Positions 1-5,031 of a DNA stretch of 5,031 nucleotides are shown here, one piece after another; within the stretch, counting starts at the first letter, position 1; each line of letters opens with the position of its first letter. This DNA comes from Methanosphaera sp. rholeuAM74 (GTDB lineage Archaea; Methanobacteriota; Methanobacteria; Methanobacteriales; Methanobacteriaceae), in contig MUZZ01000220.1 of assembly GCA_003266075.1 (NCBI GenBank), positions 1 to 5,031 on the forward strand, read 5' to 3'. A program made the position numbers and the translations under genes. The notes under the pieces were generated by a model. The model was not told the DNA's origin. It saw only the letters and a list, made by a program, of their open reading frames with translations, and ran no database searches.

Positions 1-2
1 AG

Positions 3-3000
3 GATTGGTTTGATACTTTTTCTAGGCAATATTTTGAGTACGATTACCGTTACCATTATAACTTTAATCATCATAGGCAGTTACGTCCTTATAAGGATAT
101 ACAATCCGTTAAGATAGAGGGTAATGTCCTGAGTGGACGTATTAGTCATGGAAAGTATGATTTTAATCGTGTTACGATAGGCTTTAGGGAGTTTACCTGT
201 GATGAGAAGGAAAAGCTTCAAGGGATTGTTGATGATAATGCTGTTAACACTTTCAAGGTTATTAACAAGACTTTGCCAGAGGAGTTGTTTAGTGCTGGTA
301 TTGAGATCTTACCTCGTAGCCTTGATGACTTGGAGGTTGAATGCTCATATGATAACAATAGGGATAACCTCATCGACTCATTATCCCTTCTCAAAGAGTT
401 CAACCGTAGGCTGGAGAATAATAACTTCCTCATATTCAAGGTTAAGGGATTGGACCTGACTAGGAATGTCACATACCCCGTCAAGACGCTTAAAGACGTT
501 TTCAACCCCATGTTCAGGGCTACTGGCGAGGATGCGACGTTGACAGACTTGTATGATGTGAACATGGCATTGCTTAGAAACGTTGAATATCCATCCAAGA
601 GCTTTGACTTCATATATGATGACTTGTTCGGACTATTGAACAATGAGATAGACTTCTTTCCAAACAGGTACAACCCCCACACCACATACATGGATTATGT
701 TACGGATACTAAGACCAGTATCAGGTCTAAACGTGGAAAAAATGAGTACTTCATGGAGCGATGGGACATCACCAAGCCCATCACATTCGACATAGATGAT
801 GACTACAACCTAACCAACTCCAAGCAATTCAAGTGCGAAGAAGAGTTATTCGCATTTCTAAACGAGGCAGGACAGGTAGAACACGAATACCTAGATGAGA
901 GAATACATTACTTGAGGCAGGTACTGGAATTAACATATACCCTAGTTAGACATAACTCAGTAATGCCAGAGATATTCAAGACCGATAAGTCATACCACAT
1001 CAGATGGATTCCATCATTCTACAGTACCAACGTCACAAACTACTCCAGAAAATACTGTGAACGATGCCCTGACGACTTGGTCACCTTCAACAACGAGTCA
1101 CTCACAAAAGAAAATCAGGTAGTGGTACTGGTAAGCCTGATAATGAAGGGATTAATAAGCTACACCATCAACAAAAACAATGTCAAAGGCTTCGAAAACC
1201 TACCAAGCAACACATTCAAACTATTTACAGGAGAAAAACTGAACCTAGAAAAGCATAAATACCAAGCCACCATCGAAAGCATCCAAAGACAGCTCTCAGC
1301 ATTCTACTTATACGAGCTTGAATACAGTTATGCACTCTTTATCGACGACAACCTCGACATCGAAATAAAGATAAGAGAAGACGACCAATATAAAACCGTA
1401 AATGATGCCAGCATAGACCAACTCAAGAACCTGAGAAAAGTATACGACCTATTCACATACTACGAGATAGAAAACACTATATACGAGAAAATCACCACAA
1501 ACAATAGGGGCTTCATCACATTTGCCGAAGAAGTGATGCCACTACTAAGATACCTCAACGTCGAAGTACACAACCCCTACCAGATCATACACAGCAAGCT
1601 AGAACTAGTCCTAGACATCGGCCTAGACAAGGAAAGCTTCCAGTTAGACAAGATAGGAGACAACTACCAGTGGAAGATAAGACTAGATGATACGGAAATC
1701 ACGTTAAACGAGTTCGACGAAATAACAGATGACACAAACGAGCTAATAAAATTAGACGACAAAATCTACATCGTCGACGGATACACCTTCAGACACCTCA
1801 AGAGATACACGTGGCTACTCAAAAACGAGGACGAAAGCAACCAGATACTCCACTACGCAATACTAGAAGAATTCCATGACATCAAAGTAGTACTAAGCGA
1901 CAACTTCAGAAAACTCATAAAAACCACGAAACTCTACGAAGTACCACAGACACTACAAGCAAAGCTACGATCATACCAGAAGATAGGCTACTCATGGCTC
2001 ATACAAAACATCAAAACGGGATTCGGAAGCATCCTAGCAGACGACATGGGGCTGGGAAAAACCGTCCAAGTACTAGCAGCCATCCTCTACTTCAAAGAAA
2101 ACAATCCCCTCGAGACAAGACAATCACTAATAATCATGCCACCAACACTAATATCCAACTGGCAACAGGAAATAGAACAATTCACACCACAACTAACATA
2201 CCACATCTACCATGGACCCAAGAGAAAACTTCCCCCTGAAAAATGTGACATCATACTAACATCATACAGCATGATACGACAAGACCTAGACCACTTCCTA
2301 AACGAGTCATGGTTCATCTGCGTCATAGACGAAGCACAAAACATAAAAAATCCAGGATCAAAACAGACACAGGCAATCAAAACACTACCAGCATTCAACA
2401 AGATAGCAGTAACAGGAACACCAATAGAAAACAGACTAACAGACTACTGGTCAATCTTCGACTACGTAAACAAGGGATACCTATCCACACTAGAAGACTT
2501 CAAAACAAGATACGTCAAGCCAATAGAAAAGCTCGAAGACGAAAAAGCATTAAACAACCTCAAAACAATAGCCAAGCCATTCGTACTCAGAAGGCTCAAA
2601 ACCGACGAGGAAATCAGGAAAGAACTACCAGAAAAGTTCGTAAACGACATCTACTGCAACCTCACAAACAAGCAGATAAAACTATACAACAACCTACTAG
2701 ACGGAAACTTCATAACAATAGAAGACACAAAAGGCATAGAACGGAGAGGACACATCCTCAAACTAATAACCCACCTAAAACAAGCCTGCAACCACCCAGC
2801 ACAGTACTTGAAGTCAGACACCCCCAAAATCAAAGAATCAGGGAAAATGGAGCTACTAACCGAAACCCTAGAAAACATACTAGACATGGACGAAAAAGTA
2901 CTAATATTCACACAATACGTGGAAATGGGCAAAATAATAGAAAAACTAATAACCCAGAAACTCAAAACAGAAGTACTATTCCTACACGGCTCACAAACAC

Positions 3001-3362
3001 GAAAACAAAAAACACGAATCATAAACACATTCCAAGAAAAAAATGAATACAAGATACTAGTAGCAACACTCAAAACAGGAGGAACAGGACTCAACCTCAC
3101 CGCAGCCCAAAACGTCATCCACTACGACCTATGGTGGAACCCAGCAATAGAAAACCAGGCAACAGACCGAGTACACAGGATAGGACAAAAAAACGATGTA
3201 ATGGTATACCGGTTCATCACCAAGGGAACACTGGAAGAAAACATAAACGAAATCCTGGAAAACAAGAAAGACCTAGCAGAAAAAACCATCAGCACCGACC
3301 AAACATTCATAACCGAACTAACAAACGAAGAACTCAAAGAAATACTGAGACTCAGGATATGA
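3..3362 (+). CDS. SNF2-family DEAD/DEAH-box ATPase/helicase with degenerate SWIM region (5' end outside window)
   Basis: The frame is open from base 3 to the TGA at 3360-3362, giving 1119 visible residues. The first possible internal start, TTG at 273, is not the real start because homologous sequence continues upstream of it. The product should be a cytoplasmic dsDNA-dependent ATPase/translocase of the Swi2/Snf2 superfamily 2 group. All helicase motifs are seen: motif I DDMGLGKT (Lys codon 2058), Ia LIIMPPTLISNW, II DEAQ (2328-2339), III TGTPIEN (2412-2432), IV KVLIFTQY, V TGGTGLNLT (about 3075-3101) and VI QATDRVHRIGQ (3156-3188). The N-terminal third resembles bacterial and archaeal SWIM-SNF2 proteins (LPEEL, AGIEILPRS, FKVKGLDL), but the SWIM Cys/His set is largely lost (see findings). 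Family length is about 1000-1100 residues, so probably few residues are missing. Physiological role is unknown; DNA repair, remodelling or defence are possible. Base usage drifts strongly from T-rich to A/C-rich along the gene. Confidence 0.95.
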   Translation, partial: DWFDTFSRQYFEYDYRYHYNFNHHRQLRPYKDIQSVKIEGNVLSGRISHGKYDFNRVTIGFREFTCDEKEKLQGIVDDNAVNTFKVINKTLPEELFSAGIEILPRSLDDLEVECSYDNNRDNLIDSLSLLKEFNRRLENNNFLIFKVKGLDLTRNVTYPVKTLKDVFNPMFRATGEDATLTDLYDVNMALLRNVEYPSKSFDFIYDDLFGLLNNEIDFFPNRYNPHTTYMDYVTDTKTSIRSKRGKNEYFMERWDITKPITFDIDDDYNLTNSKQFKCEEELFAFLNEAGQVEHEYLDERIHYLRQVLELTYTLVRHNSVMPEIFKTDKSYHIRWIPSFYSTNVTNYSRKYCERCPDDLVTFNNESLTKENQVVVLVSLIMKGLISYTINKNNVKGFENLPSNTFKLFTGEKLNLEKHKYQATIESIQRQLSAFYLYELEYSYALFIDDNLDIEIKIREDDQYKTVNDASIDQLKNLRKVYDLFTYYEIENTIYEKITTNNRGFITFAEEVMPLLRYLNVEVHNPYQIIHSKLELVLDIGLDKESFQLDKIGDNYQWKIRLDDTEITLNEFDEITDDTNELIKLDDKIYIVDGYTFRHLKRYTWLLKNEDESNQILHYAILEEFHDIKVVLSDNFRKLIKTTKLYEVPQTLQAKLRSYQKIGYSWLIQNIKTGFGSILADDMGLGKTVQVLAAILYFKENNPLETRQSLIIMPPTLISNWQQEIEQFTPQLTYHIYHGPKRKLPPEKCDIILTSYSMIRQDLDHFLNESWFICVIDEAQNIKNPGSKQTQAIKTLPAFNKIAVTGTPIENRLTDYWSIFDYVNKGYLSTLEDFKTRYVKPIEKLEDEKALNNLKTIAKPFVLRRLKTDEEIRKELPEKFVNDIYCNLTNKQIKLYNNLLDGNFITIEDTKGIERRGHILKLITHLKQACNHPAQYLKSDTPKIKESGKMELLTETLENILDMDEKVLIFTQYVEMGKIIEKLITQKLKTEVLFLHGSQTRKQKTRIINTFQEKNEYKILVATLKTGGTGLNLTAAQNVIHYDLWWNPAIENQATDRVHRIGQKNDVMVYRFITKGTLEENINEILENKKDLAEKTISTDQTFITELTNEELKEILRLRI

Positions 3363-3390
3363 ATAGAAATATGAATACAAGGGGGTAGCA

Positions 3391-3690
3391 TCAATCCACA
3401 AGGAAGTCTCTTAAATCGGATTTGACTTTGACTTTGTGAATGACATCGAATGGCTTTCCCAAGTTATCATAGACGTCCAGTACCTCATCGTTTTCTAGTA
3501 AGTTGAAGTCATACTTGTCAAGCCCATCCACCTTTTCTGTTAGATAAAAGTTAGTATCCCCCCCCAGTTTATAGTATCTTGAATATGCTTCCAGTGCCTC
3601 TGCAAAAAAGGGGCTGTGAGTATTAAAGTATAATGTGATGTCAAGGTCTCTGGATAGTAAAACCATGATTTCTGCTAATTCCACCTGAAA
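3391..3690 (-). pseudogene. C-terminal fragment of an AAA/OLD-like ATP-binding protein, 5'-truncated
   Basis: On the minus strand a frame ends with TGA at 3391-3393. It reads QVELAEIMVLLSRDLDI, then FNTHSPFFAEALEAYSRYY, ending in LGKPFDVIHKVKV. This is the tail of the AAA_15/AAA_21 (OLD/RecF-like) ATPases that follows the Walker B region: the HPEWQ-type loop followed by an LAE..VLL helix, a strand ending in (T/N)THSP with the switch histidine (His codon 3616-3618), and a C-terminal helical part. The Walker A, signature and Walker B parts are absent. Family-like sequence stops at Gln 3685-3687; upstream codons are low-complexity and hit TAA at 3724-3726. The only nearby start is a GTG at 3682-3684, inside a conserved helix, so this is read as a gene remnant rather than an intact small gene. 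Such ATPases are common in phage-defence loci. It lies tail-to-tail with the SNF2 gene, 28 bp apart. A run of eight G on its coding strand lies at 3558-3565. Confidence 0.75.
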
Positions 3691-3700
3691 GAAGTATAAA
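3688..3700. other. Recombination junction between truncated ATPase and truncated hsdS
   Basis: Family-like ATPase sequence on the minus strand ends at 3685-3687. The open hsdS frame on the plus strand begins just after the in-frame TAA at 3697-3699. G+C drops visibly at this point, from about 40% on the left to about 25% on the right. Both flanking genes lose their 5' ends here, which is what a DNA rearrangement endpoint would leave. No obvious long inverted repeat or target duplication is visible at the point itself. Confidence 0.55.
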
Positions 3701-4272
3701 CTTTTTTCACATTTTTTTACAATTTAAAACGTTGTATCGTACTTAAAAAATCTAATGAAAATTTTAATGAAACTAAATTAACAAAATTATCAGAGTTAGT
3801 TCGTTATTCCCAATCTAAGTTATCTTTAAATAAATTTAAGGATAATCATGGAATATACCCATTATATGGGGCTGATGGATTTGTTAAGAACATTGATTTT
3901 TATGATATGGATGAAGATTATATTGCAATAGTCAAAGATGGAAATGGTGTGGGAAGATTAACTTTTAATCATAAAAAAACATCTATTGTAGGAACTATGG
4001 GTTATTTGACTTTAAAAAAAGAAAATAATTTAAGATATATTTATTATTCAATGTCTTTGCTTAATCTAGAAAAATACATTGTTGGCAGTACAATTCCCCA
4101 TATTTATTTTAAAGATTATTCTAAAGAAATGATTTATTTACCACCATTAACAGAACAAAATAAAGTTGTTGACGTATTAGATTCAGTAAATCAAAAAATT
4201 TCTAATTTAAAAAATGAAATTAGGATTAATGAGAAGTTTAAATATTCATTATTAAATAAAATGTTTTGTTAA
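3700..4272 (+). pseudogene. hsdS: Half type I restriction-modification specificity subunit (one TRD plus distal helix), no start codon
   Basis: The frame is open from 3700 to TAA 4270-4272 (190 codons), but no ATG, GTG or TTG occurs in frame before ATG 3907, which lies inside the domain. Family resemblance starts around 3778 with TKLSELVRYSQSKLS and continues GIYPLYGADGFVKNIDFY, IAIVKDGNGVGRL, VGTMGYLTL, TIPHIYFKDYSKEMIYLPPL, then TEQNKVVDVLDSVNQKI and a helix ending NEKFKYSLLNKMF. This is one complete target-recognition domain followed by the distal conserved helix of HsdS. In a full HsdS (about 400 residues, two TRDs) this would be the second half. HsdS chooses the DNA sequence methylated and cut by the HsdM/HsdR complex; neither partner is in this window. 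The lack of a start, the cut at 3688-3700 and a recombinase nearby suggest either a remnant or a silent cassette that could be joined to an expressed hsdS. It is very AT-rich, unlike the SNF2 gene. Confidence 0.8.
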
Positions 4273-4289
4273 ATATTGGGATAGATATC

Positions 4290-4301
4290 TTTAAATACTA
4301 T
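4290..4301 (+). promoter_or_regulatory. Putative archaeal TATA box for a small RNA
   Basis: TTTAAATACTAT matches the A/T-rich archaeal TATA-box pattern. It lies 18 bp after the hsdS stop codon. A start site 25-28 bp downstream would fall at about 4318-4322, immediately before the hairpin at 4322-4347. The core TAAATACTAT recurs at 4495-4504 ahead of the peptide gene. In AT-rich DNA such boxes are common, so the spacing and the repeat are the main support. Confidence 0.4.
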
Positions 4302-4327
4302 CATAGTTATACTATTAACTAGAAGAA

Positions 4328-4341
4328 GTCTACAAACGAAA
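4328..4341 (+). repeat. Left arm of a 14-bp perfect inverted repeat (partner 4602-4615)
   Basis: The sequence gtctacaaacgaaa is the exact reverse complement of 4602-4615; the match stops at both ends. The arms are separated by 260 bp. It occupies precisely the loop between the short arms gaagaa and ttcttc. Confidence 0.8.
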
Positions 4342-4356
4342 TTCTTCATATCATGT

Positions 4357-4418
4357 AATGTTGTATAAAACTCATTTCTATTTTTATAATGGAATGAGTT
4401 TTAAATAATTACAACATT
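4357..4418 (+). terminator. Long two-part inverted repeat, terminator-like
   Basis: The outer arms aatgttgta (4357-4365) and tacaacatt (4410-4418) are perfect complements. The inner arms aaaactcatt (4367-4376) and aatgagtttt (4393-4402) are also perfect, extended by a G-T and a C-G pair. The loop is about 14 nt and contains a T run (ctatttttat). A 7-nt asymmetric bulge separates the two stems on the right. It could end transcription from the TATA-like box at 4290 or read-through from hsdS. Archaeal termination relies mainly on U runs, so the hairpin may also be a protein-binding or transposon-related site. Confidence 0.5.
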
Positions 4419-4493
4419 TAATCAAAGCTGTTTTTAATGTACTTATTTAATGATAATTATGTGGTAATATCAAACATTATTATATTACTATCC
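4419..4493. other. AT-rich spacer without recognised content
   Basis: No open frame with a ribosome-binding site, no RNA gene and no notable repeat is seen here. TTATATTA at 4480-4487 is a second possible TATA element for the peptide gene. A short T run lies within tgtttttaatg around 4430-4440. Confidence 0.5.
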
Positions 4494-4504
4494 ATAAATA
4501 CTAT
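4494..4504 (+). promoter_or_regulatory. Putative archaeal TATA box for the small peptide gene
   Basis: ATAAATACTAT shares the 10-bp core TAAATACTAT with the element at 4292-4301. A start site about 25-28 bp downstream would lie near 4523, leaving a 5' leader of roughly 70 nt that contains the hairpin 4533-4586. The call rests on base composition, spacing and the shared core only. Confidence 0.4.
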
Positions 4505-4532
4505 TTAATGTAGATTTACCTTCAAATCATAT

Positions 4533-4586
4533 CCTCCAAAGGGAATAATTTAACATGATGATTATTACCCTTGACTCCCAAGGAGG
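4533..4586 (+). promoter_or_regulatory. Leader hairpin that can sequester the peptide's Shine-Dalgarno site
   Basis: CCTCC (4533-4537) can pair with GGAGG (4582-4586), the core of the ribosome-binding site. Inside it, aagggaataat (4539-4549) pairs with attattaccctt (4561-4572) with one bulged base and an 11-nt loop. An alternative inner pairing is ggga (4541-4544) with tccc (4576-4579). Either fold hides the Shine-Dalgarno site, so translation of the peptide may be limited until the leader is remodelled. This is inferred from pairing; no energy was computed. Confidence 0.5.
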
Positions 4587-4589
4587 TGA
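4581..4589 (+). promoter_or_regulatory. Perfect Shine-Dalgarno site deciding the start at 4594
   Basis: AGGAGGTGA is complementary over nine bases to the usual archaeal 16S 3' end (TCACCTCCT), with 4 bases between its end and the ATG at 4594. It favours this ATG over the in-frame ATGs at 4555 and 4558, which have no comparable site. Confidence 0.85.
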
Positions 4590-4593
4590 AATT

Positions 4594-4704
4594 ATGGAGT
4601 GTTTCGTTTGTAGACAATGGTTATTGACAGTGATAACTATTGTATTGACATTATTACCCGAAATAATCAACGTATTTTTATTATGCGTTGTTTTATTGAT
4701 TTAA
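4594..4704 (+). CDS. Small hydrophobic membrane peptide (36 aa), possible type I toxin-like peptide
   Basis: ATG 4594 to TAA 4702-4704, preceded by a perfect Shine-Dalgarno site. The peptide begins MECFVCRQW, a short polar head with a C-x-x-C pair and one Arg, followed by an almost wholly apolar stretch (LLTVITIVLTLL, PEIIN, VFLLCVVLLI). It should sit in the membrane, as one long segment or two short ones broken at Pro22-Asn26. I do not recognise a family. Its size, hydrophobicity, structured leader and a complementary small RNA candidate upstream resemble bacterial type I toxin peptides, but that role is inference. Starting at ATG 4555 or 4558 would give 49 or 48 residues; the Shine-Dalgarno position argues against it. 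The gene is convergent with the recombinase at 4805 across a 100-bp gap. Confidence 0.65.
   Translation: MECFVCRQWLLTVITIVLTLLPEIINVFLLCVVLLI
4602..4615 (+). repeat. Right arm of the 14-bp perfect inverted repeat, inside the peptide's first codons
   Basis: tttcgtttgtagac is the exact reverse complement of 4328-4341. It covers codons 3-8 of the peptide gene, starting eight bases after the A of the ATG, well within the stretch of message a ribosome covers at initiation. Confidence 0.8.
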
Positions 4705-4804
4705 CATTATTCAAAAATGTACAGTAATTCGTTGATGGACAAAACAAATAACCAGACAGTTGAACGAGGGGAATGATTAGGTAAATTTACGTATCACCTC
4801 CGTA
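4705..4804. other. Convergent intergenic gap with short palindromes
   Basis: The gap between the peptide stop and the recombinase stop holds the palindrome gtaaatttac (4781-4790), the motif tcacctcc (4794-4801, an orphan GGAGGTGA on the minus strand) and, overlapping the recombinase 3' end, attaatataaattaat (about 4804-4819), which can form a 6-bp hairpin. No gene is supported. Short palindromes beside a recombinase may be att-site parts or a terminator, but nothing here proves it. Confidence 0.35.
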
Positions 4805-5031
4805 TTAATATAAATTAATCTGTTTATCTGATAAGAAAACATTTATTGTAATATGAATATCTTCTTTTATTTCATGTGTTTTGGGTTCTTTAGTGTATAT
4901 CATTATGTTTTTCATGTTTTTAACATATATCTCTTTGAGTTTGTCTGGGTTTGTTTTGATGTATGTTTCATGTACTCTGTTTTTACTTCTTCCTTGTAAA
5001 GCATCTATGTATTCTGCTACTAGTTGTATGT
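4805..5031 (-). CDS. C-terminal part of a tyrosine site-specific recombinase/integrase (rest beyond window)
   Basis: The minus-strand frame runs in from the right edge and stops at TAA 4805-4807, leaving 74 visible residues. It reads LVAEYIDALQGRSKNRVHET, YIKTNPDKLKEIYVKNMKNI, then a short tail ending in FLSDKQINLY. The pattern (F/Y)I-x-x-xQGR-(S/A)-x-x-x-V-x-x-x-Y, followed by a helix with K/E-x-Y, matches the catalytic C-terminus of archaeal and archaeal-virus tyrosine integrases. The nucleophilic tyrosine would be the TAC codon at 4961-4963. These enzymes cut and rejoin DNA at short att or inverted-repeat sites through a covalent 3'-phosphotyrosine. The Arg-His catalytic residues lie outside the window, so activity cannot be judged. 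Its position next to a half hsdS and a broken ATPase gene suggests it drives integration or inversion at this locus. A different DNA-binding protein with a similar tail is possible but less likely. Confidence 0.7.
   Translation of the reverse strand, partial: IQLVAEYIDALQGRSKNRVHETYIKTNPDKLKEIYVKNMKNIMIYTKEPKTHEIKEDIHITINVFLSDKQINLY

Larger units (their letters stand above)
4321..4418 (+). ncRNA. Predicted small RNA with a 14-nt loop complementary to the downstream peptide message
   Basis: This is a prediction from structure, not a recognised RNA family. The segment follows a TATA-like box at the expected distance. It folds as a first hairpin (stem gaagaa 4322-4327 with ttcttc 4342-4347) whose loop is exactly 4328-4341, and ends in a long inverted repeat (4357-4418) that could act as terminator. 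The loop, gtctacaaacgaaa, is a perfect 14-nt reverse complement of 4602-4615, codons 3-8 of the peptide gene at 4594. It contains no open frame of note. The same arrangement could instead be a protein-binding or recombination site, or the two parts could pair within one long transcript. Confidence 0.4.

Noticed and set aside
273..275. TTG as the start of the SNF2 gene
   Set aside because: The frame stays open to the left edge and the upstream residues resemble the N-terminal region of SWIM-SNF2 proteins, so the true start is outside the window.
218..691. Minus-strand frames opposite the SNF2 gene (also 2651-3118 and 3122-3394)
   Set aside because: Rich in Ser, Leu, Val and Phe, as expected from the complement of the SNF2 codons; no family resemblance or ribosome-binding site.
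1994..3046. Long plus-strand frames rich in Asn, Thr, Lys and Arg in a second frame of the SNF2 gene
   Set aside because: They are by-products of the A/C-rich base usage of the SNF2 gene; composition is low-complexity and no start signal precedes them.
3907..4272. Independent 121-residue gene starting at ATG 3907
   Set aside because: Target-recognition-domain sequence (GIYPLYGADGFVKN) continues upstream in the same frame; the ATG lies inside the domain and has no ribosome-binding site.
3..4272. DISARM or another named SNF2-containing defence system
   Set aside because: No methyltransferase, DUF1998 helicase or other partner gene is visible; the SNF2 protein is of the SWIM type, and an association with defence rests only on its neighbours.
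4524..4542. Minus-strand start codon behind a GGAGG motif (4533-4537)
   Set aside because: The ATG at 4528-4530 is followed after one codon by TGA, so no peptide is encoded.
4273..4593. CRISPR array or tRNA gene in the intergenic region
   Set aside because: No regularly spaced direct repeats and no cloverleaf or T-loop sequence were found.
4555..4704. Longer peptide start at ATG 4555 or 4558
   Set aside because: These ATGs lie in the loop of the leader hairpin and lack a good Shine-Dalgarno site, while ATG 4594 has a perfect one.
4735..4776. 13-codon plus-strand frame after the peptide gene
   Set aside because: No ribosome-binding site and no recognisable features; expected by chance.

Overview
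The window looks like an accessory or defence-type region of an AT-rich methanogenic archaeon, probably of the order Methanobacteriales (Methanobrevibacter or Methanosphaera-like). This is inferred from low G+C, heavy use of AGA/AGG and ATA codons, TATA-like elements upstream of putative transcripts, and an archaeal-style tyrosine recombinase C-terminus. The genus is a guess from base and codon usage; no rRNA or marker gene is present.

Layout. (1) 3-3362, plus: most of a large SNF2-family ATPase/helicase with a degenerate SWIM zinc-finger region; its first residues lie left of the window. (2) 3391-3690, minus: the C-terminal end of an AAA/OLD-like ATPase, convergent with the SNF2 gene and cut off at its 5' side. 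(3) At about 3688-3700 the sequence changes abruptly to about 25% G+C. The plus strand then carries a start-less half of a type I restriction specificity gene (hsdS: one target-recognition domain plus the distal helix), ending at 4272. (4) 4273-4593 has no protein gene but is densely structured: two TATA-like elements sharing a 10-bp core, a hairpin with a 14-nt loop, a long terminator-like inverted repeat, and a hairpin that can hide a Shine-Dalgarno site. (5) 4594-4704, plus: a 36-codon hydrophobic peptide with a perfect Shine-Dalgarno sequence. (6) 4805-window end, minus: the C-terminus of a tyrosine site-specific recombinase.

How the parts may fit. The broken ATPase, the half hsdS and the adjacent recombinase point to a recombination-prone defence locus in which pieces of genes have been joined or shuffled. 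The most interesting part is 4290-4704. A predicted small RNA displays a 14-nt loop that is perfectly complementary to codons 3-8 of the small membrane-peptide message, inside the region a ribosome would occupy at initiation. The peptide's ribosome-binding site can also be sequestered in a hairpin. Together this resembles a type I toxin-antitoxin module (hydrophobic peptide plus RNA antitoxin). That interpretation is inference from sequence complementarity only.
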